A DNA stretch of 64,000 nt from Closterium sp. Naga37s-1 (taxonomy: Eukaryota; Streptophyta; Zygnematophyceae; Desmidiales; Closteriaceae). Positions 51,473 to 62,180 of this stretch are shown here, piece by piece (within the stretch, counting starts at the first letter, position 1; each line of letters begins with the position of its first letter). Both the position numbers and the translations under genes were made by a program. A model generated the notes under the pieces. It did no database searches. It saw only the letters and a list, made by a program, of their open reading frames with translations, and was not told the origin of the DNA. The stretch covers positions 508,501 through 572,500 of the forward strand of contig CANJKZ010000783.1 in NCBI GenBank assembly GCA_947471745.1, given 5' to 3'.

Positions 51473-53900
51473 GACTTCAGCTGGAGCTGCAGGAGGTGTT
51501 GGCGCTGGAGGTGCTGCTGGCACTGGTGCTTCTGAGGGTACTGGAGTTGGCAGTACTGCAGCTGGGGGTGCTACTGGCGCTGGTGCTACAGCTGGGGGTG
51601 CTGGTGCTGTACCTGCTGGTTCTGGAGGCGCTGCGCGGCCGCGGCCGTACTTCGTTCCGCTCCTTGAGCAGGTTCTTGGTCTCCCGCCTTCTGCTGGTCC
51701 TGCTCCTTCTTTAGAGTGTCCGCCGCCTGTCCAGTCCGAGTCACAGTTACAGCTCGCCTCCCCACTGCCTGCTCCTTCTCCCTACACTGGTCCTACTGGA
51801 GGTCTTGCTGAGCGTCGTGAGCCTGCGTCTCGTCCTGCATCGCCTGTTCGTGCTGCTTGCACTAGACATCGTGTTCCGCGTCCGCGTCCTCCTGCGGTGC
51901 CAGGCACACACCAGATGGCACTGCGTCCTTCCACTGCTCCTCTGCGTGTCCCGTTGCCGTCTTCTCCAGAGTCCTCTCTTCCTGCTCTTGCTGACCCGGC
52001 GTCTGACTCTCTTCGTGCTGCCAGTCCTACTGTCACGCGTCTTCTGGCTAATGTTGTCACTGACCCTTCCTTTGCGTCCACTGCTGCGTCTGCCCTAGTT
52101 GCTGAACTTGTCGACTTTGCTGCTCGCTGTCGTCTCGACTACGCCACTAGTCTCGTTGCTGAGTCTGAGTCTGTCTGTCCTCCGTCCGTCGGGGGTGAGT
52201 GTGCTCTTGGCACGGACGTCCTTGAGGACAGGCGGGAGGAGTTCCAGTGTTTTGCTGCTGCTTTGCCTCATCTCGTGTCCATGCTGATTGCCCCTGAGGG
52301 AGACCCAGATGCTCCAGACATCCCGACTCCTTGATCGTACGCTGAGGCGATCGAGGGTCCCTACTCGTCACAGTGGCAGTCAGCCATGGATGCAGAGATG
52401 GCTTCCTGGAAGTCCACAGGCACCTACGTCGACGAGGTTCCCCCACCTGGGGCGAACATCGTCAGTGGCATGTGGATTTTCAGGGTGAAGCGGCCGCCGG
52501 GTTCTCCGCCTGTCTTCAAGGCGCGTTACGTGGCTCGAGGCTTCAGTCAGCGGCAGGGAGTTGACTACTTTCAGACCTTCTCTCCCACTCCGAAGATGAC
52601 CACTCTTCGGGTGCTGCTGCACATAGCCGCTCAGCGCGACTACGAGCTTCACTCTCTTGACTTCAGCACAACTTTCTTGCAGGGCAGCCAGCACGAGGAG
52701 ATTTGGCTGCGCCGCCCACCTGGCTTCACTGGGTCGTTTCCTCCTGGTACCCAGTGGAGCCTCCGGCGGCCAGTCTACGGTCTCCGCCAGGCGCCCCGTG
52801 AGTGGCATGACACACTGAGGACTACACTTGCGGCTCTTGGGTTTGCTCCTTCTACTGCCGACTCGTCGCTGTTTCTGCGCACCGACACCTCTTTGCCGCC
52901 GTTCTACATCCTCGTGTACGTCGACGACTTGGTCTTTGCCACTGCTGACACTGCTGGACTCGCCCACGTGAAGTCCGAGCTGCAGAAGAGACACACGTGC
53001 ACAGACCTGGGTGAACTACGCAGCTACCTTGGCTTGCAGATCACCCGGGACAGAGCACAGCGCACCATTACCCTGACTCAGTCACACATGGTGCAGCAGG
53101 TCCTTCGGCGCTTCAACTTCACGTACTCCTCGCCTCAGGCCACTCCTCTGTCTACTCGCCACTCGCTCTCAGCTCTGCCTTCGGATGAGTCCGTAGAGCC
53201 GAGTGGCCCGTACCCAGAGCTTGTTGGCTGCCTCATGTACCTGATGACCTGCACTCGACCTGACCTTGCATACCCTCTTAGCATCTTGGCACGCTATGTT
53301 GCTCCTGGGAGACATCGACCAGAGCACATGGCTGCAGCGAAGAGGGTGTTGCGCTACTTGTGCAGTACGTCGAGCATGGGGCTAGTGCTTGGAGGGCGGC
53401 GTTCAGTGGTCCTCACAGGTCACGCAGACGCTTCTTGGGCTGACGACCAGGCTACGCAGCGGTCGTCACAGGGTTACACCTTCAGCCTTGGTTCCGGCTC
53501 TGTTTCGTGGCAGTCTACCCGCTCGTCTTCTGTTCTCGGCTCTAGCTGTGAGGCTGAGATCTACGCGGGGGCCATGGCTGCACAGGAGCTACGCTGGCTC
53601 ACCTACCTGCTGACTGACCTAGGAGAGCCGCCTCGTTCTCCTCCAGTTCTGTACGTAGACAACAAGGCCATGCTGGCCTTGTGTCGGGAGCACAGACTGG
53701 AGCACAGAACGAAGCACATTGCTCTTCGCTACTTCCTTGCTCGTGAGCTGCAGCAGCGTGGTCAGCTGCGCCTTGCTTACGTGGCCTCTCAGGCCAACAC
53801 TGCTGATATCTTTACCAAGGCACTTCCGCCTTGTGATCATCAGCGCTGCTGTACGATGCTAGGTCTTGTGCCTACTTTGCCTCACTTGCTCACTTCTTGA
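51473..53900 (+). pseudogene. element C: linker end, RT and RNase H
   Basis: Resumes the linker after E (to a tga near 52333, where A has an Arg codon), then RT/RNase H open from 52386 to 53900 (504 codons, same length as in A). RT: LDFSTTFLQGS, YVDDLVFATAD with YVDD intact at 52917-52928, YGLRQAPREWHD. RNase H: TGHADASWADD, SSCEAEIYAGA, LYVDNKAMLALC, ADIFTKALPP. This RT could be catalytically sound as a domain, but the polyprotein is split by E and by stops upstream. Confidence 0.92.
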
Positions 53901-54097
53901 CCTTGCTTGTACTGTGATCTATCTATACCTGCACTTGCTTGTTTACCTTTATATATGATCTTGCATGTGAACTGGCATTGTGGCCTTGAACTTGTGCTCG
54001 GAATGTGTGGTGACTTTGTGATCCACCTTGAGCTTGCTTTGCTTTGCTTGACTGGTCTTGTGACCCCTTGTTCTCCCCCACTTTGCCTATGGGGGTG

Positions 54098-54225
54098 TGT
54101 CAGACTTATATGATCTAGCCTGTGTAGGCTGTAGCGGGTTAGATACTAAGGGGTACACAATTCTAGGGTTTCATATTTGTATCACACTCATTCCTTCGTC
54201 ATTCATTTTCCTCGTGATTCTCACA
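54098..54225 (+). repeat. 3' LTR of element C (128 bp)
   Basis: Same length as the 5' LTR. I see two differences (cacgctc/cacactc and cttagtc/cttcgtc). Confidence 0.95.
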
Positions 54226-54230
54226 TATTG

Positions 54231-54576
54231 AACTCCCCAAGTTCACGCACTATTTCCAGGGGTCAATTTCCCAATGTCTCGCAATGTTTAGAAATTCCCA
54301 CGCAAAGGTTCCAAAACGATCGCGTTTTCGCGTCGGAGAGGTTCGTCGGTAGAGGACGCGCTCTTCTGCAGAAAACCGCTTCTGCAAATGTGCCCTCCTC
54401 TGCACACCTGATTTCTGCAGATGCGCCTGCTTCTGCAGCGAAACCTGCTTTCCGCTTCTGCAAGTTTCTTTCTGCTGCAGACCTCCGCACTAACCACTGC
54501 AGTGTTTGCTTCGGCAAATTCTTCTCCCCTGCAGAAGTCGACGTCTATCTTTTGCAGGGTCAATGCCGGCTCAACA
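54231..54576 (-). repeat. element F left LTR, piece 3
   Basis: Matches about 61838-62180 and ends at the same ctcaaca. It is followed on the plus strand by ctcccctgc, the complement of the polypurine tract. Confidence 0.9.
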
Positions 54577-54765
54577 CTCCCCTGCATTGATCATGCTTGG
54601 TCGTCGCAGAGAAATTGACCCGTCTACACCACACACCAGAGCAGAACATAAAGAAAGAAAGAAAGAAAGAAACAACATGCAGAAAAGAAACACACAAGAG
54701 TTGCAGATGTCTGCAATTCGCACACACCATCATCGCACCAGCCATGAAAGAGGTCATGGCACCTA
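54577..54765 (-). other. element F 3' untranslated region
   Basis: Non-coding stretch between RNase H and the left LTR. Contains (aaag)n at 54650-54672 on the plus strand and ends in the polypurine tract. Confidence 0.6.
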
Positions 54766-56417
54766 TTACTCATCGAGAGGACTCTCTGCGCAGCTCCCCT
54801 TCGTCAAAAGCCTTACTTGACCAACTTTCGCAAAGCACTTGTCGAATACAGGGAAATAAAGTGCTTTCGTCAAGTAATCGGCCTGCTGCTCAGTCGTCAA
54901 GATGTACTGCAGCTTCAACTTGCGACGTTTCACCATGCTCTGCAACCACATATAGCACCGCTCCATGTGTTTCAGCTTTCCCTTGAGCCCCATTCCTTCA
55001 GACACAGAAATCGCAGATTGGTTGTCGACGTGGATAAACGTTGGTGACGTTTCGTCGAGCATGCGGAATTCTGCCATCAGATAACGAAGCTTTCGGGCTT
55101 CCTTTCCAGCCTCCACTGCAGTGATGTATTCTGACTCTGTAGAAGAAAGAGTGATGCATCTGATCCTCTGACTTGCCCATCATATAGCAGCTCCGCCGAG
55201 AGTGAAAATGTAGCCACCCATGCTGCTTGCGATTCTGCTTGTCTCCTGCATCGTTTGCATCTGCGAAGCCGACGAGACGCATCTCTTCATTTCCTCCACC
55301 GAACTCGGGAGCAACATCGCGCATCCCAACAAGGTACGCAATGCAGTGGTCGAGCTCCCTCCAGTATTATCGCTTCAAACCGTTTGACCAGACGCAAGTT
55401 TGCTGCAGGCTAAGGAGATGTCAGGGCGAGTAGTGCAGCCAGCAAACTGCAGAGAGCCGACCCTCTGCCGATACTCTTCTTCTGTGCGCGCCTGCAACTT
55501 CTCGTTGTCAAATGTCAGCACCTTGAAGGCGTCGACCGAAATTGGCGTCTTCAGAACTCGCTGAGGAGGTCCTTCTGGCAGAAAACGCCTCTGCACCCTG
55601 TCGACGTAGCCTCTCTGATGCAGCCAGATCTTCCCCGCTTCCCTGTCTCTGATCAGCTCCAGTCCCAGGTACTTTTTGACAGGGCTGATCTCCCGCAATT
55701 TGAAGGCGTTTTCGAGTAGCACCTTCAGCTCTGCGAGATGCTCCTTGCTGCGGCTCGCGGCGAGCAGATTGTCGACGTAGACGAGCACCCAGCACATGTC
55801 GTGGTTCTCATCCTCGTAGAAGTAGAAAGCTTTGTCGACCTGGCTCTTCGACCATTCGGCGTCTTCCAGCACTTCGTCGAGGGCCACGTACCACAACATC
55901 GGACTCTGCTTCAGTCCATAGAGGCTTTTCTTCAGCATGCATACTCGACCCGTATTGTCGTTGTAGAACTCGGGCTGCTCCATAAAGAGAGGACGATCAA
56001 GTTTCGCATTCAGAAATGCATCAAAACCAAATTTCTGTCAGCCGCATATGACAGATGCATCCGAGCAGTTCCATAACTTCCGACGGGGGCAGATATCGCG
56101 TCGAAGTCGTCAAGGGTCTGCGTGTATCCTTTGACAACAAGTCGACCCTTCTCTCGGTCGACCGTATCGTCTGGGTTGTACTTCGTCGTCAAAACCCATA
56201 GATTCTTCATTACATTAACCCCAGGCGGACGAGGAACCAGCTCCCAAGTCTCTTGGTCATAGAGAGTCTGCATCTGTGCATCCATTGCCGCTTTGATTGC
56301 TTTACCTTTCCAAGTCTGCAAAGCGTCTGCGACAGTCATGGTCGAAGTCCCAACGATGATCCGCATCGACGACGCACTTGTCAGCAGAGTCGAGCTCTTT
56401 CTATACCACATCCTCAT
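54766..56417 (-). pseudogene. element F: RT and RNase H
   Basis: Broken pieces. 56417-56010 holds the RT start (TWELVPRPPGVNVMKNLWV, GRLVVKGYTQ). The first catalytic region survives only as GFDAFLNAKLD in another frame. 55983-55375 has MEQPEFYNDNTGRVCMLKK, LYGLKQSPMLWY, VYVDN at 55768-55779 (YVDD expected) and YLGLELIRD. 55116-54766 is RNase H (FIHVDNQSAISVSEG, ADYLTKALYFPVFD). Between 55375 and 55116 the frame is shifted. Dead copy; the sequence is more diverged from A-E than they are from one another. Confidence 0.85.
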
Positions 56418-58503
56418 GCATGCCGTCGAGCGAAGTTATGATAAACATCGTTAATGCTTCGCGGAATCGGATTGGCTTCTGAATCTTTCGACCGTAACGA
56501 GGAACCTGAAAAATCTCGTCTTCTTCTGCAGGTTGCTCTTCTGCGTCAATTTCTTCTAATGCAGGCAGCTCTTCTTTGACAATTTCTTCTGCAGGCAGCT
56601 CTTCTTCGACAATTTCTTCTGCAGGCAGCTCGTCTGCATATCGCTCTTCTACCGATTGCTCTTCTGCGGATCGCTCTTCTACCGATGTTTCGTCTGCAGG
56701 CTGCTCGACTTCTCGGCGCTCATTGGCGACGACATTTATCGGCAATTTGCTCCCCTCTTTGCCAAGGAGTGTCGACAATGGCACCAATTTTTTAGTCGAA
56801 AGAAAGAACGTCAAAGAAGAGGCAGTCGACAGCTGCTCCCCTGTCGAAGAAGAATCAGAGCAAATGTCTTCGTTAGAACGAACCTGCTCTGTGGAAGGAG
56901 CGTCAGCTGCAGGAGAAGTGTCTTTTGCAGGAGGAGTCTCTGGCAACGGCAAGAGTTGCACTGGAGGGTTGTCTGCGGGCAGCTGCGGTCGAGGAATCGA
57001 CGTGGGCACGGGCAGAGTGGCTGGTGCCGTAGGCATGTCGTCATCATCGTCGTCATCATCTGCAGGATCCGTCGGGACATTGTCGAGCGCAGCACGGTCG
57101 ACGGTGGGACTCTGCTTCGTCGCCTTCCACTCTGCAAGACACATTGTCTCGTAGAAGATGGCCTCAACCGTGGTGATCAAACGGTTGCTCAACAAGTCGA
57201 GAACCAGCCACCCCTTACTCTGCTGCGAGACACCCAGGTGGAGACCCCAACGAGTTTTCGGCTCCAACTTCCCCCCCCCCCCCCCTCGCTGACTCTCCGG
57301 AATGAGGTACTGCAGCATACACCCCCAAACTCTAGCCATCCCAAGGTCAGGCTTCTTTTTGAAGAGCACTTCATAAGGAGTTACCCAAGATGGCAGAGAG
57401 GAATATTCCAGACGATTCCTCACCCAAACAGCTTGCAAAGCTGCAAGGTGCCACCAATGGTGGGGAGCTCCCATGTGCAGAAGCATTGTCCTAACTGCTT
57501 CGACGACAGTCCGCATTTCACGTTCCGCCATCCCGTTCTGCTGCGGCGTATAGGGGTAGGTGAGGTCGTGCTCAATCCCTTTCTCTTCGAGGAACTCGGT
57601 GAATTTACTTTCCGAAAATTCGCCACCTCGACCGGAGCGGAGAGCCTTCAGCGAAGCCTCACATTGTCTCTCTGCACGCGGAAGCCACTTATGAAAAACG
57701 CGCAGAGTATCGCTTTTCTGCGCAATCGGGTATATCCAGACGTAGCGAGATTTCCGATCCTTGAGCAGAAGAAAGTAGTGGCTGCCATCTTTCGCAGGAA
57801 CTCGGAAGGGCCCGCAGAGATCGGTGTGCACTACTCCCAGCACCTTCTGCTCTTCACTCCCCTCTTGAGGGAACCTATGTCAAATAAGCTTCCCCCTCAC
57901 ACAAGAAACACACGGCAGACCAGGGTTGGCTGACTTGTCAATATCCAAGCATGTCGCTGCACCATGCGTCGCCATCTGCTTGATTGTTTCGACGCCCGCA
58001 TGTGCAAGTCGAGGATGCCACACAACGAACTTCGCCCGTGTATCCGTTGCCAAGGTCCGCAGAGCGATTTCCTCCTCTGCCGTAATCTGCAGCGGCCACA
58101 CCTAGAGATCTATGCTGAGCACTCGTCCGCGATAATGAGCGCGTCCAAGGACTGTCCCATCAGTAGAGAGAAGGAGGGTCTCTTCACCTTCATCCTTCAG
58201 CTTTACTCCACAACCCTTCAGCTGCCCAGCAGACAACACATTTGCATGGATTCCAGCTACGTAGAGCACATCAGGAATCAGAATCTGCTTCCCAGCTTCA
58301 CGGCGTAGAGTGATTTTTCCGCGACCACGCACTGCTTGGAATGTCCCGTTGAATCCGCGAACATGTTTAATGGTCATGCATTTCGACAAAGGATGCATTG
58401 TCGCCAATCAAATTATGTGAGCAGCCGCTGTCGAGAAGAGCAACTGTTGGATCGTCCTCAACGGCTGCAGCAATTGCCTGAAAATTTTCACCATCTTCCA
58501 CGT
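56401..58503 (-). pseudogene. element F: protease, pre-integrase, integrase, acidic linker
   Basis: The protease active site ALLDSGCSHNLIGD is readable near 58400-58440. Then follow 58407-58102 (protease to pre-integrase spacer), 58101-57880 (pre-integrase, VWHPRLAHAGVETIKQM ... CVSC) and 57843-56401 (480 codons). The last piece has HTDLCGPFRV, a degenerate RSGRGGEFSES (Asp expected in the place of Gly) and QQNGMAEREMRT (Glu). The linker is highly acidic, with an Asp run near 57050 and EELPAEEI repeats at 56530-56660. A stop splits the pre-integrase from the core near 57875. Confidence 0.85.
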
Positions 58504-59548
58504 TCAATGAAATAAGGAGATCGGTCGTCTGCAGCTAGTCCACAACTGGTCCCACCATTGAACAAGAAGGTCCCATTTTGTTGGTCGAATTAGAGTTGCC
58601 GATCTGCGCTCCCATCTTCGAAGAACTTTCCTTCTGCGTGGAAGCATTGTTCTTCTTGTCGGCGCATTGTTCGCACTGGAACGCAAAGTGTCAGACTTCT
58701 CCGCAGACCCAGCAAGGTTTCTTTGAGCTCCTTTTGTTGTTCGGCTGTCGACCATCTTTCTTCTACTACTCTTTGTTCGACGACTTCTGCACCGTAGAAC
58801 CGCTAGTTGTCGAAGAAGACCAACGCTTCTGCTGCTGCTGCTGCTGTCCCGTCGATGCCCTGTTGACCTGTGGCAGAGGTGACTCCTTTCGTTTTTCAAG
58901 CTCGAGCGTGCACTCCTCTGCAATAAGTTTGCTCATCAAAGTGTTTTCGTCGAGGTTCTTGCAGTTTTCCGGAGATTGTAGCATATGTCGAAGACACTTC
59001 AACAACACGGGAAGGCTTGTGAGGACATGAGTCACATACAAGGCCATCGAGTAGTTCACGCCGGCCATTTGCAGATTAGCGAGAATCATCTGCGCACGAT
59101 TGCAATAGGTCGTCGCCGTCTCATGCTCCGCCATCTCTAGCGTCGTCAAGCTCTTCTCCAGCTGGCCGATATAGAGATGGTCCGTTGCTTTGTAGGTCTC
59201 CATAATGAAGCGCCACGCCTGGTAACCCGCGTCCACTGGAAGACGAAATGATTTCAAGTCGCTCTTCGTGGATGGAGAGCAGCAGCGCGATATCACAATA
59301 AAGGCCAGAAGTTGCGCCGAGTGAAATTGTTTATACTATGAAGTGTCGCTCAGCCATGGAATCTTGATCGAGCCGTCGATGAACGGCTTCAGCTGTGCGA
59401 TTTCAAGTTGAGGCTCGATGGACTCCTTCCACACGGATAAATCATGACATCCTTCGAGAAGCTTCGGCACCATGATCTTGTCGGGATAAATTTTGAAGTA
59501 TCCGTGGCCAGGAGCAATTCCGCCGTCTTTCGATGCCGTCGGATGAGA

Positions 59549-59723
59549 TGTCAGAATGTTATTATCTAGCCTGTAGTGGGGTGCTCTATAGCGAGTACAA
59601 CCCTGTTAGGGTTTGCTATATGTATCCCAACTGCTGCTAGTGAAATCCTCCTTTCTTCATTTCTCTCTTGCCTAGCTAGCTAAACCCTAGCTATGGCTCC
59701 TACTTTTGCTTACTATCCTCACA
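59549..59723 (+). repeat. 5' LTR of element G (175 bp)
   Basis: Starts tgtcagaatgttatt and ends actatcctcaca. No difference seen from the 3' LTR. Confidence 0.95.
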
Positions 59724-59735
59724 TGCTATCAGAGC
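59724..59735 (+). other. primer-binding site of element G
   Basis: tgctatcagagc, one base different from the initiator-tRNA-Met PBS tggtatcagagc. Confidence 0.7.
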
Positions 59736-59824
59736 ATCTACGCTCGTGGCCTGTGGGCCCACCTAACTGCTTCCGCTGCTACTCTATGTGTTGCACGCCC
59801 CGTGGCGTGCGACGGATTTTTCTT

Positions 59825-60190
59825 CCCGCCGCGCGCTCGGAGTGTGCGGCGGTTTTCTGCCCGCCGTGCGCCCCGAGGCGCACGGCGGATTTCTGCCCGC
59901 CGTGCGCCCCGGGGCGTGCGGCAGTTCTCTGCCTGCCGTGCGCCCCGAGGCGCGCGGCGGCCTTCTACCTCGTCGGTCCGCGCGTCGCCCCCGGGGGGCG
60001 CTTCGACGGGCGACGGGGACCAGCCCGTCGTCCCCCGTCGCCCGTCCCGGCCAGCGCGGGCTGCGCTAGCCCCGAGCGCGGCCCGTACGGGCTGCGCCCG
60101 GCCCGCGCGCGGCCCGTACGGGCTGCGCCAGGCCCGCGCGTGGCCCGTACGGGCTGCGCCAGGCCCGCGCGTGGCTCGGGCCGCCTGCGC
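59825..60190 (+). repeat. internal tandem repeats of element G
   Basis: 59825-59965 holds about four copies of a 36-bp-like unit with ctgcccgccgtgcgccccg. 60075-60180 holds about four copies of a 30-bp unit with cggcccgtacgggctgcgcc. They keep several frames open; I do not call a gene. Confidence 0.7.
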
Positions 60191-60769
60191 GCAGTTCGTC
60201 GGGCTGTGCCAGGCCCGTGGGCGGCCCGTTCCTCTCTGCCCCTGAGTTGCTCGCTGTCCTTCGTGCTTCTGACGGTGCCCCACCCCTGCTACTGCCCGTT
60301 CTCCTGAATTAGGGTTTGGGGGTGGGGGGTATGGGGGTGCAGTTTCTGTGCGCCGTTCCACTACTTCTCCTCCTCCTCCGTCTCCCGCTGCTGCAGCTGC
60401 CGCTCAGGGGTGTGGGTGTGTGGGAGCCGAAGGAGTGGTGCTAGGGGGGTGACGTGGGAGTGGAGTTAGGGGTTCAGCAGGGGGTGTGTGTCAAGGGTGT
60501 GGGTCAGTTGGAGGAGGTTGTGTGGAGGTAGCTGTCGTGTCGCCTGCAGCGCCTGTAGTCCGTCAACCTTGCTTCGGTAGCCACTGAGTCAGCCGCTCCT
60601 GTGCCCGTGCCTCTGCAGCTTCAGTCGTTGCCTCCCATCTTCTCTCCTTCCACAGTTCCTCCTCCTCCTCACTTGCCCTCTGTGATAGCCTCTAGCTTTG
60701 CTTGCATTTGTGAACCTGCTCTATGACTGCGTGCTCTGCTGATTACACCCCACTTTGGCTATGGGGGTG

Positions 60770-60944
60770 TGTCAGAATGTTATTATCTAGCCTGTAGTGG
60801 GGTGCTCTATAGCGAGTACAACCCTGTTAGGGTTTGCTATATGTATCCCAACTGCTGCTAGTGAAATCCTCCTTTCTTCATTTCTCTCTTGCCTAGCTAG
60901 CTAAACCCTAGCTATGGCTCCTACTTTTGCTTACTATCCTCACA
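60770..60944 (+). repeat. 3' LTR of element G (175 bp)
   Basis: Identical to 59549-59723 by eye. Confidence 0.95.
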
Positions 60945-61388
60945 TGAGAAATTGCCGAGCTCCCACCAGTCTTCACTGTAGATTCTCGACCACTCAAGCG
61001 TCCTCCTTTGCCCGCCGCCTTCTTCGGACTTGCACCATTCTTCTGCTGTGAGCTTTCAACAGGGCTCATCGGTTCTCCTTGTCGTGGAACACCTCGTGGC
61101 TCTTGCATTCGGCCTTCTTCCGGTTCTTCAGCGTCGTCTTGATCTCCAGAAGTCTGTGATGCCCCGTCTTCCTTTGAACGAGTCTGCGAATGGTCGATCT
61201 CCCATTGAGGTCGTGCTCCCAAGAGCATAAAGTTGAGCTCCCGCTCAGTAAGATCTCCGCCCTCATGATGAGCCGTCAAATCTGCCTCCTGCTCACTTAA
61301 ATTGTCGAACGTCTCGAGGATTTACTCAGAGTCCACCATGTCGACTAGCTAAGTTCAATGATACCTAACGTCGAAGAATGGACTCTAT

Positions 61389-61416
61389 GCGTGTTCGATC
61401 CACGGTCACCGCACCA
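61389..61416 (-). other. primer-binding site of element F, tRNA-Phe type, 28 nt
   Basis: The plus strand here reads like the 3' end of a plant tRNA-Phe: a T-arm with loop ttcgatc, then the acceptor strand ending accgcacca. From memory of the wheat tRNA-Phe sequence I count one mismatch in 28. The block ends exactly at the LTR edge, as a PBS should. Its length is well above the usual 8-18 nt. Confidence 0.75.
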
Positions 61417-62180
61417 TGCAGAGTTTTCTGCTCCAACGGGGAGCTTCTATGGATTGACTTTTGCAGTCACGCAAACTTGCAATTCACTAAGGAGAAAATT
61501 TGGTTAAGTGTTTGAAGGCACAGAGTTGGCACACAAAGAAAATTCACTAGAATAGAATGAAAGATAGAATACAAGGGGTAAGGAACTACCCAACCTAACA
61601 AGAGAACATTCTCACAAGTACGTTTAGATAACTACCATTCAGATGCGCTAAGCCAAGTCAGCATTGGCGGGTGAAAATTACAACACATGCTTAGTTGGTA
61701 ATTTTTACCTACCTAAAAGTAGTTATTTTAACTGTTCAGGTTGTTTTAAACTTCTGTAATGCACGTTTTCGTAGTTACGAAAACGTGTGCCAGGTTCAGT
61801 TTGCTCTGGTGGTTCAATTCTCCCCCGGATTGAACACCCCAAGCTCACGACACTGTTTCCAGGGGTCAATTTCCCAATGTCCCGCAATGTTCAGAAATTC
61901 CCACACAAAAGTTCCAAAACGATCGCGTTTTCGCGTCGGAGAGGTTCGTCGGTAGAGGACGCGCTCTTCTGCAGAAATCCGCTTCTACAAATGCGCCCTC
62001 CTCTGCAGACCCAATTTCTGCAGATGCGCTTGCTTCTTTAGCGAAACCTACTTTCCGCTTTTGCAGATTTCTTTCTGCTGCAGACCTCCACGCTGACCAC
62101 TGCAGAGTTTGCTTCGGCAGAATTCCGCTCCCCTGCAGAAGGCGACGACCATCTTCTGGAAGGTCAATGCCAGCTCAACA
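61417..62180 (-). repeat. 5' LTR of element F (764 bp, continuous)
   Basis: On the minus strand starts TGTTGAGC and ends CTCTGCA next to the PBS. It carries an inverted repeat (aacgtgc/gcacgtt type, near 61760-61790) and a run of short ctgcaga repeats at 61970-62120. Confidence 0.8.

Larger units (their letters stand above)
40513..54225 (+). mobile_element. Ty1/copia element C (contains element E)
   Basis: Two 128-bp LTRs (two mismatches by eye) flanked by gattg (40508-40512) and tattg (54226-54230), one TSD copy having changed; the undisturbed F LTR reads gattg here. PBS tggtatagagc at 40641 and polypurine tract atgggggtg at 54089-54097. Full gag including the UBN2-like domain, protease, integrase, linker (holding E), RT and RNase H. 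At least four in-frame stops relative to A. Same family as A, H and element 1. Confidence 0.95.
59549..60944 (+). mobile_element. element G: non-autonomous LTR element (1396 bp)
   Basis: Two 175-bp LTRs (59549-59723 and 60770-60944) that look identical base for base, and a perfect TSD tgaga (59544-59548 and 60945-60949). PBS tgctatcagagc at 59724 and polypurine tract atgggggtg at 60761-60769. The 1046-bp interior has no gag or pol. It shares the polypurine tract, LTR start TGTCAGA and GC-rich leader character with A/C/H, so it is probably moved by that family's proteins. TRIM-like in size. Confidence 0.93.
58504..61339 (-). pseudogene. element F: gag, split by element G
   Basis: Probable start ATG at 61339 (MVDSE, then a taa) followed in the same frame by an acidic N-terminus (to 60950). 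Element G interrupts after SSAIS. The frame resumes at 59543 with YPDKIMVPKLLEGCHDLSVW, then the UBN2-like region (59296-58766: AWRFIMETYKATDHLYIGQL) and a Gln-rich stretch. A zinc-knuckle-like CGEKSDTLRSSANNA area follows in a shifted frame. Gag forms the particle shell; this copy is inactive. Confidence 0.8.
27327..62180 (-). mobile_element. Ty1/copia element F, split by three further insertions
   Basis: Minus-strand copia element whose left (3') LTR survives as three pieces separated by elements B and C, and whose gag is split by G. Support: the three left pieces together match the continuous right LTR in order; a polypurine tract (GCAGGGGAG on the minus strand, 54577 onward) abuts the LTR start TGTTGAGC; and a PBS matching tRNA-Phe abuts the right LTR. 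Coding order gag, protease, integrase, RT, RNase H marks it as copia. No TSD is found: the outermost 45-50 bp of the left LTR do not match. Oldest element of the nest, with many stops and frameshifts. Confidence 0.75.

Noticed and set aside
56656-57933. 425-codon plus ORF opposite element F integrase
   Set aside because: Antisense to the readable integrase and acidic linker on the minus strand; no domain on the plus strand.
61760-61795. Inverted repeat around aacgtgc/gcacgtt as a terminator or DNA-transposon end
   Set aside because: It lies inside the F LTR in both copies (also near 40440-40475), has no TSD and no coding partner, so it is an LTR feature.
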